A DNA stretch of 64,000 bases from Claveliimonas intestinigallinarum (GTDB taxonomy: Bacteria; Bacillota; Clostridia; Lachnospirales; Lachnospiraceae): the NCBI GenBank assembly GCA_019115145.1, contig DXED01000016.1, positions 42,678 through 106,677 on the forward strand. The letters are read 5' to 3'. Shown piece by piece: positions 8,393 through 16,571 of this stretch (its first letter is position 1; each line of letters starts with the position of its first letter). The notes below the pieces were generated by a model. That model saw only the letters and a program-made list of their open reading frames with translations, did not search any database and was not told the origin of the DNA. Made by a program: the position numbers and the translations under genes.

Positions 8393-9013
8393 TTAATTTT
8401 CATTCAGCTTCATCACCTTAATTTTATGCGTGTCTACATTAAATAATGCCTGCACCGCCTCCGTTATGTTCTGCACGGTGACGGGCTGGTCCCCGCCCTG
8501 GGCGATCACCACCACCCCCTCCACGGAAGGGGTCAGCTCCTTTGTCACGTAGGGCTCCTGCCCGGCGGAGGTGCCGCTGCCAGGCTCACCGTATACAGTG
8601 GTACCGCTGGAGCTGCTCCTTGCTGTGGTGCGTGTTCCCCCCTGGCTGTCCTGCTCTGTCACCGTCTCGCTCTCCTGCTCCTCATCCTTCTCCACTACCT
8701 TCTCGGAGGTGGAACGGAGGGTCACCATGACCTTCACCTTCCCCACGCCGGACACCTCTGACAGGGCCTCCTCCAGTCTTTTCTCCATGTACTGCGCATA
8801 GTCCTCACCTCCGGAAAGCCCGGTGCCCGCCTCCTGCCCGCCCTGGGACAGGGAGGAGTCCTCCTCCCCGCTTTTGTCTGAGACGGGGAGGGTGATCACC
8901 AGCAGCAGCACACCCGCCAGGAGAAGGATCAGCAGCCGATCCTTCCGAAGCCAGGTCCTGGCGCCTCCTGCCGTCAGCTTTCCAAGCCATTCTTTGATTT
9001 TTTTACTGTCCAA
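8393..9013 (-). CDS. spoIIIAG: Stage III sporulation protein AG
   Basis: Second ring-forming component of the SpoIIIA channel. The chosen start is TTG at 9013, preceded eight bases upstream by GGAGGA and overlapping the end of spoIIIAF. This gives 206 residues beginning with DSKKIKEWLGK after the start. One membrane segment (LLILLLAGVLLLVITLPV) is followed by a linker and the ring domain with YMEKRLEEALSEVSGVGKV and GVVVIAQGGDQPVTVQNI. A longer frame to 9121 exists, but its extra 36 residues are Arg/Ser-rich shadow sequence of spoIIIAF. Confidence 0.92.
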   Translation of the reverse strand: MDSKKIKEWLGKLTAGGARTWLRKDRLLILLLAGVLLLVITLPVSDKSGEEDSSLSQGGQEAGTGLSGGEDYAQYMEKRLEEALSEVSGVGKVKVMVTLRSTSEKVVEKDEEQESETVTEQDSQGGTRTTARSSSSGTTVYGEPGSGTSAGQEPYVTKELTPSVEGVVVIAQGGDQPVTVQNITEAVQALFNVDTHKIKVMKLNEN

Positions 9014-9407
9014 TCCTGATCTCCTCCACACTGATCCTGTTGCCCCCTGTCTCCTCTGCCTCCGACTCTTTAGTATCCGGCTCTTCGGGGCCCGGCTCCG
9101 CGCTGTCCGGCTTTCCGCCATTCGCTGGCAGGCCCTCCCCTGACCCGATATCCTCCAGGTAGGCCCCCGCCTCCTGGATCTGCCGCAGCTCCTCCGCGTA
9201 GGCAGTGCCCTGGTAGATGGCAGAGAACTCCTGCCCCATGCCCAGCAGCTTCATGACCGGCGTCAGGAGGAGGATGACGAGCAGGAGCCCTGTGAAAAAG
9301 CGGATATATTTTTTGTAGGCCTGGCCGGGGATCACATGGCTGAGCACAGCGGAGAACACCATAAAATAAGCGAGGCTCCTGATCCACCCATAGAGCTGCT
9401 CCAGCAT
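9003..9407 (-). CDS. spoIIIAF: Stage III sporulation protein AF
   Basis: Small membrane component of the SpoIIIA complex, 134 residues. The start at 9407 (MLEQLYGWIRSLAYFMVF) has AGGAGGTGCGATATG directly in front. Two hydrophobic segments are followed by VIPGQAYKKYIRFFTGLLLVIL in two blocks, characteristic of the family, and a Glu-rich C-terminus. It lies between spoIIIAE and spoIIIAG and overlaps the latter by 11 bases. Confidence 0.9.
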   Translation of the reverse strand: MLEQLYGWIRSLAYFMVFSAVLSHVIPGQAYKKYIRFFTGLLLVILLLTPVMKLLGMGQEFSAIYQGTAYAEELRQIQEAGAYLEDIGSGEGLPANGGKPDSAEPGPEEPDTKESEAEETGGNRISVEEIRIGQ

Positions 9408-9447
9408 ATCGCACCTCCTTTTCTCACGATTATTACCTGCCTGCTCT

Positions 9448-10659
9448 CTATCCGCTGTTCGTGGTAGCAGCCACAATGGCCACGGTCAGGAGAAAGAGCA
9501 TGCCGGCGGTAAAGATGAGCCGCATCAGGAGCTGGCAGGCGTCCGCCATTCCACCGATGCAGCCGATGAGCCGTTTGTCCGACACAGGCTGCAGGACCGC
9601 AGCGGCCAGCTTATACATGAGCACCATGAGACCGGCCTGCACAAGGGGCACCATGCAAAGCGCAAAGCAGATGATCACCCCGGCTATGCCAATGCCGTTT
9701 TTGACCACCACCGCCGTCCCGAGGATGACCTCCGCCGTGCCGCCGATGGCGTCTCCCACGCCTGGTATGGCCTCCACGCCCCGGGTCAGCACACTGCGCT
9801 TTACGCTGTCTACAGCCGGGGCGATAAGCCCCTGTATAGTGTTCAGTCCGATGACAAGTGCCAGCAGAGTCTTTAGAGTCCAGGACACGATGGTCTCGAT
9901 CAGCTCGATAAATCTGGACAGATACTCCTCCTGGGACAGATAGTTCAGCACCTTGATCATCATGTACACGTGAAGGGCAGGCAGCAGAAGCTTCACCATA
10001 AACACCTCCACCAGCAGGATGACAAAAAGCGCCAGATTGTAGAACGCCGCGGCTGTCATGCTCCCCTTTGCCAGGGAGACAGCGATAAAGTAGACCGGAC
10101 AGAGGGCCTTCATAAATTCTGTCAGAAGCCCGATCCCGTCCTCCACCCAGGCCGCTGCGCTCTGGAAGGCTCCCAGACAGAGAGCGATCATAAGCATGTA
10201 GAGTACATAGAAGCTGATCTCTGATATCTGGCGCGCCTGAAAGACCTCCGCAAAATTGGCAAACACAGCCGCGATCACCGCGATGAGGACCATGTGGATC
10301 AGACTCTCCCGGTTTACCTCCAGGGCGTGAAAGAGCTGATCCGATATGAGCCGCCCAAGGAGATCCACCGAGACGGACAGGTCTCCTGTGATGACAGCCC
10401 TGACCGTCTCTCCAAAGTCCAGCTTTTCATCCGGGAAGATCTCCTCCAGCGTCTCATTGATCTGATCCAGTTCCAGCTCTTCCTCCAGTATCTCCTCTGC
10501 CCGGTCTGTTGTCTGCGTCTGCTCCTTCTCTTCTGTATCCGCCGCCAGGCTCCTGGCCGGAGCAAGGAGACAGCAGGCGAGGAGGCAGCAGACAAGGACA
10601 GGCAGAAGGAGGCACAGACGCCGTAATGGCAGGCGGCTTCCCTTTCTTCTGTGGCTCAT
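9448..10659 (-). CDS. spoIIIAE: Stage III sporulation protein AE
   Basis: Large polytopic membrane protein of the SpoIIIA complex, 403 residues from ATG 10659, which overlaps the spoIIIAD stop (ATGA). An N-terminal signal-like segment is followed by an acidic stretch (EEILEEELELDQINETLEEI) and about eight membrane helices. It has the family block GLNTIQGLIAPAVDSVKRSV and the run PGVGDAIGGTAEVILGTAVV. The longer frame to 10782 adds only out-of-family residues. Confidence 0.94.
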   Translation of the reverse strand: MSHRRKGSRLPLRRLCLLLPVLVCCLLACCLLAPARSLAADTEEKEQTQTTDRAEEILEEELELDQINETLEEIFPDEKLDFGETVRAVITGDLSVSVDLLGRLISDQLFHALEVNRESLIHMVLIAVIAAVFANFAEVFQARQISEISFYVLYMLMIALCLGAFQSAAAWVEDGIGLLTEFMKALCPVYFIAVSLAKGSMTAAAFYNLALFVILLVEVFMVKLLLPALHVYMMIKVLNYLSQEEYLSRFIELIETIVSWTLKTLLALVIGLNTIQGLIAPAVDSVKRSVLTRGVEAIPGVGDAIGGTAEVILGTAVVVKNGIGIAGVIICFALCMVPLVQAGLMVLMYKLAAAVLQPVSDKRLIGCIGGMADACQLLMRLIFTAGMLFLLTVAIVAATTNSG

Positions 10660-11042
10660 GACAGAAACTCCCCTATCAGCTCCAGCAGCGAGAACACCAC
10701 CGGCAGGCCCAGCACGAGAACCGCCAGCTTGGCAAACACTTCGATCTGCTGGGCAATGGTCTGATAGCCTGCATCCCTGCACAGGGCCGAGGAAAATTCA
10801 GCCACAAAAGTGATCCCCAGCATTTTCAGCAGCATCTCTATGTAGGCCGGAGCCAGATCAATGTAGGCTGTGATCTCGTCCAGGCGGGCCACCACCGCCG
10901 CGATCCTGTCAAGGACAGCAAAAAAGATGAGAAGGCTGATGCCGGCGCAGATATATATCCCGTATTCTGTTTTTCCACCCTTGAACTGGATGGCCAGGAG
11001 CGTTCCCGCCACCCCCAGCAGGGCAATCTGTAAAATGTCCAT
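10656..11042 (-). CDS. spoIIIAD: Stage III sporulation protein AD
   Basis: 128-residue membrane protein with an N-terminal helix, a second helix and the family C-terminus EFSSALCRDAGYQTIAQQIE, then a last hydrophobic segment ending LLELIGEFLS. Works with SpoIIIAC and AE in the mother-cell membrane. Lies 54 bases after spoIIIAC and overlaps spoIIIAE by four bases. Confidence 0.94.
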   Translation of the reverse strand: MDILQIALLGVAGTLLAIQFKGGKTEYGIYICAGISLLIFFAVLDRIAAVVARLDEITAYIDLAPAYIEMLLKMLGITFVAEFSSALCRDAGYQTIAQQIEVFAKLAVLVLGLPVVFSLLELIGEFLS

Positions 11043-11096
11043 CTTCCATCACCTTGTCTTCCCTCGGCGTCCGCCACGCTGTCAGAGCAGAGGGCT

Positions 11097-11291
11097 CTAC
11101 AGCGAAAACAGGCCCTGTATGGCTGCAAACAGATCATAAATGTAGGGCACGATCCAGAACAGTACAAGGAGGAGTCCCGCCAGGCTTGTGAGAAAGGCCT
11201 GCTCTTCCCTGCCGCTGTGCTTCAGCACCTGGCTCAGCACAGAGACAAGGATGCCAACTGCCGCAATTTTAAATATCAGATCTACTTCCAT
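11097..11291 (-). CDS. spoIIIAC: Stage III sporulation protein AC
   Basis: 64-residue double-spanning membrane protein, starting MEVDLIFKIAAVGILVSVL and carrying SQVLKHSGREEQAFLTSLAG. This length and sequence are normal for SpoIIIAC. It lies 9 bases after the spoIIIAB stop. Confidence 0.94.
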   Translation of the reverse strand: MEVDLIFKIAAVGILVSVLSQVLKHSGREEQAFLTSLAGLLLVLFWIVPYIYDLFAAIQGLFSL

Positions 11292-11300
11292 CTTCTCCTC

Positions 11301-11819
11301 CTATATGAGCAGGATTGCCAGCAGGATACCGCCGGACATGCCGAGGACCCTGTAAAGCTTTTTCTGTGTCTGCATGGTCTGCTGCATTTCCTCCATCCGC
11401 GTCTCCAGGTGCTCCGCGTACATCTGCAGGTGGGAGATCTGCATCTTCACATCCGCTGTCCCCAGGTAACGCCCCAGGGCGTACAGCCTCCTCTTCTCCC
11501 CCTCCTTCAGTGCCAGCCTGGCAAGGTGCTCTCTGGCTGTCTCCTCCCAGATACAGGGCAAAGAGCCCTCCTCCCGCAGGTCCATTTTCTCCTGCATACT
11601 GAGGAGCCAGGACCGGTAAGGCTCCTCCTGGTTTGCCGCGATGGCAAGGAAGGCCTCCGATAGAAAGGATCTGGCGTACCGGATCTCCCCCTGGAGCATG
11701 TACACGATCCTGCGGATGTCCTGCATCTGCCGGTACTCCTCCTCAAGCGTGTCCGCTGCCCGAAAGCCGAACAGAGAAGCTGTGCCGATGACAAGAAATC
11801 CGCCGGCCAGCCGGATCAT
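11301..11819 (-). CDS. spoIIIAB: Stage III sporulation protein AB
   Basis: 172-residue protein, hydrophobic at both ends (MIRLAGGFLVIGTASLFGF and GMSGGILLAILLI) with a helical middle containing EIRYARSFLSEAFLAIA. SpoIIIAB resembles GspF-type assembly proteins and is thought to help assemble the channel. The ATG at 11819 overlaps the spoIIIAA stop by four bases. Confidence 0.92.
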   Translation of the reverse strand: MIRLAGGFLVIGTASLFGFRAADTLEEEYRQMQDIRRIVYMLQGEIRYARSFLSEAFLAIAANQEEPYRSWLLSMQEKMDLREEGSLPCIWEETAREHLARLALKEGEKRRLYALGRYLGTADVKMQISHLQMYAEHLETRMEEMQQTMQTQKKLYRVLGMSGGILLAILLI

Positions 11820-12733
11820 CCCTCCCTCCTCACGGGCCGCCCGTACTCGTCGTATATGCCCTCTATCTGTCCTCTTCCCTCCAGGACGATGTACCGCTCA
11901 AAGCGCTTCTCGTCAATCATTTTTCTGGATACCGGCTTCTTCCTCAGCTCTTCAATGGAGGCGCCGTGCATGGTGGCGATCAGCTTACAGCCGCAGTGCA
12001 TGGCGTACTCTATAGCGTGCACATCCTCCTGGGCACCTATCTCATCCACAGCGATCACCTGGGGCGCCATGGAGCGGATCAGCATGATCATGCCCTCCGC
12101 CTTGGGGCATCCGTCCAGCACATCTGTGCGTATGCCCAGATGATTTTGGGCCACTCCCCTCCAGCAGCCCGCGATCTCTGACCGCTCGTCCACCACACCC
12201 ACTGTCATGCCCTTTACAAGCTGGTTTCCGTCGGAAATCTGCCGGACCATGTCCCGCAGAAGGGTCGTCTTTCCGCATCCCGGCGGCGAGAGGATCAGGG
12301 TGTGCGCCACCCTGCCGCCCCGGACCACATAGGGCATGATCTTGTCCGCGCACCCTTCTATCTCGTGGGAAATGCGGATGTTGACCGAGGAGATATACTT
12401 CAGATTTTTCACATGCCCTCCGTCCAGTATGACCTGCCCTGTCATGCCCACTCTGTGTCCTCCCTCTATCGTGATAAATCCCTGCCTCATCTCATCCTCA
12501 TAGGCGTAGAGGGAGAAGTTGCTCGTGTAATCCACGGCCTCCCTCACATCTCTTGCCGTCACCACATAGGGGTGGCCCCTGCCGGGGATCCTCTCCTCCC
12601 CGCGGCACCTGATCAGCAGCGGCTGACCGGTACGGAGCTTGATCTCCTGAAGCTCGTCATAATTTGTAACCTCTTTATCCAGCACCTGCCGCACCCTCTC
12701 CGGGAGGATGCTCCACACTCTTTCTTTCTGCAT
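11816..12733 (-). CDS. spoIIIAA: Stage III sporulation protein AA, secretion-type ATPase
   Basis: Energises the SpoIIIA feeding channel. The 305-residue protein is related to type II/IV secretion ATPases: Walker A LSPPGCGKTTLLRD (about residue 150), Walker B-like VIAVDEIGAQEDV, and HGASIEEL near the end. First gene of the operon, with GAGGTGG before ATG 12733 and a sigma-E-like promoter at 12755-12783. Confidence 0.95.
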   Translation of the reverse strand: MQKERVWSILPERVRQVLDKEVTNYDELQEIKLRTGQPLLIRCRGEERIPGRGHPYVVTARDVREAVDYTSNFSLYAYEDEMRQGFITIEGGHRVGMTGQVILDGGHVKNLKYISSVNIRISHEIEGCADKIMPYVVRGGRVAHTLILSPPGCGKTTLLRDMVRQISDGNQLVKGMTVGVVDERSEIAGCWRGVAQNHLGIRTDVLDGCPKAEGMIMLIRSMAPQVIAVDEIGAQEDVHAIEYAMHCGCKLIATMHGASIEELRKKPVSRKMIDEKRFERYIVLEGRGQIEGIYDEYGRPVRREG

Positions 12734-12754
12734 CTTTGTCCACCTCTTTAACCC

Positions 12755-12783
12755 ATATATATGTTGTGGACAATCATTTATTC
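12755..12783 (-). promoter_or_regulatory. Probable sigma-E promoter of the spoIIIA operon
   Basis: Minus strand GAATAAA (12783-12777) then a 13-base spacer and CATATATAT (12763-12755), resembling the sigma-E pattern of an ATATT-like -35 and CATACA-T -10. It lies 22 bases upstream of spoIIIAA, the expected sigma-E target. No TATAAT/TTGACA pair fits here. Confidence 0.5.
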
Positions 12784-12805
12784 CTGTCAGCTTTCAAAAC
12801 CCACA

Positions 12806-12853
12806 ATAAAAAGGCATGCCTCAGAGCCCATAAAAGGGGATGAAGCATGCCTT
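12806..12853 (-). terminator. Rho-independent terminator of pnp
   Basis: Arms AAGGCATGC (12853-12845) and GCATGCCTT (12819-12811) on the minus strand followed by TTTATTG. The loop is about 25 bases. A T-run on the opposite side makes it potentially bidirectional. Confidence 0.75.
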
Positions 12854-12903
12854 TTTTGCATTGATAGCTTTCTGTATTCTTCTATATCCTGCGCGGTCTG
12901 TCT

Positions 12904-14991
12904 CTACTGCGCCACGTCCTTCATACTGAAGGAGAAGCGTCCCATCTTGTCCTTTCCGAGGCATACGACCTTCACCACATCGCCCAGGGTGAGCACGTCC
13001 TCCACCTGCTTGATGTGCTGCTTGGAGATCTTGGAAATGTGTACCATTCCCTCTTTTCCAGGAGCAAACTCAAGGAAAGCGCCAAACTCTTTGATGCTGA
13101 CAACCTTTCCTTCCAGCACCTGTCCGGCCTCAAAGTCTGTGACGATGATCTCGATAAGGCGTCTCGCCCTCTCCATGGACTCGCTCTCTGTTCCGCAGAT
13201 GGATACAGAGCCGTCGTCCTCAATATCGATCTTCACGCCGGTCTCCTCGATGATGGCATTGATGGTCTTTCCTCTCTGGCCAACCACATCACCGATCTTC
13301 TGGGGATCGATCTGCATCTGGATGATCTTCGGCGCATAGGGGCCCACCTCCGGTCTTGGCTCAGCGATAGTCTTTGCCATCACCTCGTCCAGGATGTAGG
13401 TTCTTGCCTTCTTTGTGGCTGCAATGGCCTCCTCGATGATGGGCCTTGTCAGTCCGTGGATCTTAATATCCATCTGGATGGCTGTGATACCCTTGTGTGT
13501 ACCTGCCACCTTGAAGTCCATATCCCCGAAGAAGTCCTCCAGTCCCTGAATGTCTGTCAGCACCAGGTAATCGTCATCTGTCTCCCCTGTCACCAGGCCT
13601 GCGGAGATACCCGCAACTGCGGATTTGATGGGCACGCCCGCCGCCATCAGCGACATGGAGGAGGCGCACACGCTGGCCTGGGATGTGGAACCGTTGGACT
13701 CAAATGTCTCGGACACTGTACGGATAGCATAAGGGAACTCGCTCTCGCTGGGAAGTACAGGTATAAGCGCTCTCTCAGCCAGAGCTCCGTGACCGATCTC
13801 GCGGCGTCCCGGTCCTCTGGAAGGTCTTGTCTCACCTACAGAGTAGGACGGGAAATTGTAGTGGTGCATATAGCGCTTGGATGTCTCACGCTCGTCCAGC
13901 CCGTCCAGGCGCTGCGCCTCAGACAGAGGCGCCAGTGTAGTCACTGTGCAGATCTGTGTCTGTCCTCTCGTAAACATGGCGGAGCCGTGCACTCTCGGGA
14001 TCAGATCCACCTCTGCGGAGAGGGGACGGATCTGGTCGATGGCCCTTCCGTCCGGGCGCTTGTGATCCTTCAGGATCATCTTGCGCACCGTCTTTTTCTG
14101 ATACTGGTACACTGCCTCAGACAGCTTCTCCAGATACTCCTCGTTGTCTGCAAAAGCCTCCTCCAGCTTCTCTGTCACCTGGCGGATATTCTCCTCTCTT
14201 GTCTGCTTGTCGTCCGTGAAGACTGCCTCCTCCATCTCCTGGGGCGGAACCACCTTCTGGATGTCGTCAAACAGCTCCTGGGGAACGGCAAAGCTCTCAT
14301 AGGAGTGCTTCGGCTTTCCGCACTCAGCAACGATGGTCTCAATGAAGGCGATGACCTTCTGGTTCAGCTCATGGGCCGCAAAGATGGCCTCGACCATCTT
14401 GTCCTCCGGAACCTCGTTTGCTCCGGCCTCGATCATGATCACCTTCTCCTTTGTGGATGCCACGGTGAGGGCCAGGTCGGAAGCCTCTCTCTGGTCTGCG
14501 GTTGGGTTGAACACGAACTCGCCGTCCACCAGACCCACCTGCGTGGTGGAGATAGGGCCGTCAAAGGGGATGTCGGAAATACATGTGGCGATGGCAGCTC
14601 CCAGCATGGCCGTCAGCTCAGGCGCACAGTCCTGATCCACAGACAGCACCAGGTTCTCCAGCGTTACATCGTTTCTGTAGTCCTTGGGGAAAAGGGGGCG
14701 CATAGGCCGGTCGATGACGCGGTCTGTGAGGATGGCGTTCTCGGAAGCCTTTCCCTCACGCTTGTTAAATCCGCCCGGGATCTTTCCGACAGCGTACATT
14801 CTCTCATTGTACTCAACGCTCAGCGGGAAGAAATCAATGCCCTCCCGGGGTTTCTCAGATGCGGTTGCCGTACAAAGAACCGTCGTGTCGCCATAGTGCA
14901 TGAGCACAGCGCCGTTGGCCTGCTTGGCCACTCTGTCCACATCGACACGGAGTGTTCTTCCGGCTAATTCCATTTCATACTTCTTATACAT
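12904..14991 (-). CDS. pnp: Polyribonucleotide nucleotidyltransferase (PNPase)
   Basis: Phosphorolytic 3'-5' exoribonuclease of mRNA decay. The 695 residues show two RNase PH domains (first from MYKKYEMELAGRTLRVDVDR in pieces; second with RPDGRAIDQIRPL, FTRGQTQ and TSQASVCASSMSLMAAGVPI), then KH (IDPQKIGDVVGQRGKTINAI) and S1 (EGKVVSIKEFGAFLEF) domains. The length is typical. Unlike many bacteria, pnp here has its own promoter (15119-15147) behind the rpsO terminator, and its leader forms a long hairpin (15024-15106). Confidence 0.97.
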   Translation of the reverse strand: MYKKYEMELAGRTLRVDVDRVAKQANGAVLMHYGDTTVLCTATASEKPREGIDFFPLSVEYNERMYAVGKIPGGFNKREGKASENAILTDRVIDRPMRPLFPKDYRNDVTLENLVLSVDQDCAPELTAMLGAAIATCISDIPFDGPISTTQVGLVDGEFVFNPTADQREASDLALTVASTKEKVIMIEAGANEVPEDKMVEAIFAAHELNQKVIAFIETIVAECGKPKHSYESFAVPQELFDDIQKVVPPQEMEEAVFTDDKQTREENIRQVTEKLEEAFADNEEYLEKLSEAVYQYQKKTVRKMILKDHKRPDGRAIDQIRPLSAEVDLIPRVHGSAMFTRGQTQICTVTTLAPLSEAQRLDGLDERETSKRYMHHYNFPSYSVGETRPSRGPGRREIGHGALAERALIPVLPSESEFPYAIRTVSETFESNGSTSQASVCASSMSLMAAGVPIKSAVAGISAGLVTGETDDDYLVLTDIQGLEDFFGDMDFKVAGTHKGITAIQMDIKIHGLTRPIIEEAIAATKKARTYILDEVMAKTIAEPRPEVGPYAPKIIQMQIDPQKIGDVVGQRGKTINAIIEETGVKIDIEDDGSVSICGTESESMERARRLIEIIVTDFEAGQVLEGKVVSIKEFGAFLEFAPGKEGMVHISKISKQHIKQVEDVLTLGDVVKVVCLGKDKMGRFSFSMKDVAQ

Positions 14992-15023
14992 GTCATTCTC
15001 CTTTTAAAAATAGTATTCAGCCG

Positions 15024-15106
15024 GGGCAGGCAAAACCGAAACTACTGAAAAACATATTTGCCGGGGCAACTGTGCTTTTCAGTGGTCTCGGAATTTATCC
15101 CTGCCC
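15024..15106 (-). promoter_or_regulatory. Long imperfect hairpin in the pnp leader
   Basis: On the minus strand CCTGCCC/GGGCAGG, further in CCGAGACCACTGAAAAG pairs with TTTTTCAGTAGTTTCGG (with mismatches), and the apex has TTGCC/GGCAA. The element covers about 83 bases of the roughly 120-base leader. In Escherichia coli a long pnp leader hairpin is cut by RNase III and then used by PNPase for autoregulation. A similar role here is inferred from structure and position only. Confidence 0.55.
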
Positions 15107-15118
15107 ACAATCTAAGTT

Positions 15119-15147
15119 ATTATATCATAGAAATGACTGACAGGCAA
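15119..15147 (-). promoter_or_regulatory. Sigma-A promoter of pnp
   Basis: TTGCCT (15147-15142), 17-base spacer ending in TGA, TATAAT (15124-15119) on the minus strand. It lies just after the rpsO terminator, so pnp can be transcribed independently. Confidence 0.75.
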
Positions 15148-15177
15148 GAAAAAGGGACGCCCATTTTGGGTGTCCCT
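15147..15177 (-). terminator. Rho-independent terminator of rpsO
   Basis: Minus strand AGGGACACCCA/TGGGCGTCCCT (15177-15153) with a short loop, followed by TTTTCTTG. It begins 19 bases after the rpsO stop codon. Confidence 0.85.
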
Positions 15178-15195
15178 CTGTATCTTGCGATCCGA

Positions 15196-15462
15196 TTATT
15201 TTCTCAGACCAAGTCTCTCGATCAGTGCACGGTATCTCTCGATATCTTTCTTTTTCAGATAAGCGAGAAGGCCTCTTCTCTGACCAACCATCTTCAGAAG
15301 TCCTCTTCTTGAGTGGTGATCCTTCGGGTTTGCCTTGAAGTGGTCTGTCAGGTCGTTGATCCTGGCTGTCAGGATAGCGATCTGTACCTCCGGAGAACCT
15401 GTGTCTCCCTCTCCTCTTCCATACTCAGCGATGATCTGTGCTTTCTGCTCTTTTGAAATCAT
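15196..15462 (-). CDS. rpsO: 30S ribosomal protein S15
   Basis: 88-residue primary 16S rRNA-binding protein. It carries EYGRGEGDTGSPEVQIAILT and DHHSRRGLLKMVGQRRGLL, the S15 signatures. AAAAGGAGGAAATGAAACATG gives an excellent ribosome binding site. It is monocistronic between promoter 15560-15588 and terminator 15147-15177. Confidence 0.98.
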   Translation of the reverse strand: MISKEQKAQIIAEYGRGEGDTGSPEVQIAILTARINDLTDHFKANPKDHHSRRGLLKMVGQRRGLLAYLKKKDIERYRALIERLGLRK

Positions 15463-15559
15463 GTTTCATTTCCTCCTTTTTCTGATACTTGGCCAGGCAT
15501 TAAGTAATGGTCGGAGTCTTCCTTTTACCGAACGCCGGCTGTCTTTTTACCACTTGCGT

Positions 15560-15588
15560 AGTATAGCATATGCAGATGGGAAAGTAAA
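15560..15588 (-). promoter_or_regulatory. Sigma-A promoter of rpsO
   Basis: TTTACT (15588-15583), a 17-base spacer ending in TGC, and TATACT (15565-15560) on the minus strand. It leaves a leader of about 95 bases before rpsO. Confidence 0.75.
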
Positions 15589-15608
15589 CACTTTTTTACT
15601 TTAAGTTT

Positions 15609-16535
15609 CTACTTTGAGCCGGCGAAAAACTCTCTTCCGCAGGCAATATCCATGTCCACATGGCGCTTCATCTCCTCCACGTCCCGAAACCTCTGCTCCG
15701 GACGGCGGAAGGCCCTGAGCCTGATCTTCACGCGCTTCCCGTAGGCGTTGCCGCTGTAGTCAAGGAGAAAGCTCTCCACAAGCATCCTGCCGCTGTCCGT
15801 CACCGTGGGCTTGACGCCCAGGTTGCCGATGGCGTTGTACCAGCTTCCATCCACCTCCACCTGCTCCAGATAGACGCCGTTAGGGGGGAGGAGCTTCTCC
15901 TTCGGCGGCTCCACATTGAAGGTGGGAAAGCCCAGGGTGCGGCCCAGCTTTTTCCCGTGCTCCACCGTCCCCTCCAGCTCGTAGGGATAGCCCAGGAGTG
16001 TCTCGGCCAGAGCCATGTCCCCAGCCGCCAGCGCCTCCTTCACAAAGGTGCTGCTGATCTCCCGGTCCTCGTATCGCTCCTTGTCCACCACCTCAAGCTG
16101 ATAGTCATAGATATGCTGATAGGCGGCCAGCATGTGCACGTCCCCTCTCTTCTGATAGCCGAAATGAAAATCAGTACCCACCACCACGTATGCTGCCTGG
16201 AAAAGTCCGGCGATCACATCCCGGATAAAATCCTCCGCGCTCATCTGGCTGAAGCTCTCGGTAAAGGGGCAGCTAACCAGATAGTCCACCTGTCCCTCCA
16301 GATGCCTCTTTCTTTCCTCCTGTGTCATCAGCACCTGGTAAGGGCGGTTCAGACGCCGGCACAGGGGCTCCATGTCAAAGGCACATACAATGCTGTTCAG
16401 CCCGTCTGCCCTGCCGTATTCTGTTACTTTCTCCACAAGCTTCTGATGTCCCTTGTGCAGGCCGTCAAATTTCCCCAGCGTCACAGCGCTCCTGCCTGCC
16501 GCGCTGAAGGTCTCCAGTCCATTTATATACTGCAT
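15609..16535 (-). CDS. ribF: Bifunctional riboflavin kinase / FAD synthetase
   Basis: Converts riboflavin to FMN and FAD. The 308 residues contain the FAD synthetase nucleotidyltransferase domain (VTLGKFDGLHKGHQKLV; VVGTDFHFGYQKRGD) and the kinase domain (LGRTLGFPTFNVEPP, LLPPNGVYLEQVEVDG, EVKIRLRAFRRPE-like end). Last gene of the rimP-to-ribF operon, 36 bases after truB, a standard neighbourhood. Confidence 0.95.
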   Translation of the reverse strand: MQYINGLETFSAAGRSAVTLGKFDGLHKGHQKLVEKVTEYGRADGLNSIVCAFDMEPLCRRLNRPYQVLMTQEERKRHLEGQVDYLVSCPFTESFSQMSAEDFIRDVIAGLFQAAYVVVGTDFHFGYQKRGDVHMLAAYQHIYDYQLEVVDKERYEDREISSTFVKEALAAGDMALAETLLGYPYELEGTVEHGKKLGRTLGFPTFNVEPPKEKLLPPNGVYLEQVEVDGSWYNAIGNLGVKPTVTDSGRMLVESFLLDYSGNAYGKRVKIRLRAFRRPEQRFRDVEEMKRHVDMDIACGREFFAGSK

Positions 16536-16571
16536 TGCGATCCCTTCTTTGTCCTCTGTCCTGTCCTGCCT

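Noticed and set aside
9014..9121. N-terminal extension of spoIIIAG
   Set aside because: The extra Arg/Ser-rich 36 codons lie within spoIIIAF in another frame. The TTG start at 9013 has a proper ribosome binding site.
13015..14967. 650-codon plus-strand ORF
   Set aside because: It is the antisense of pnp, rich in His, Leu and Cys as expected of a shadow frame, with no family motifs and no ribosome binding site. pnp on the other strand is certain.
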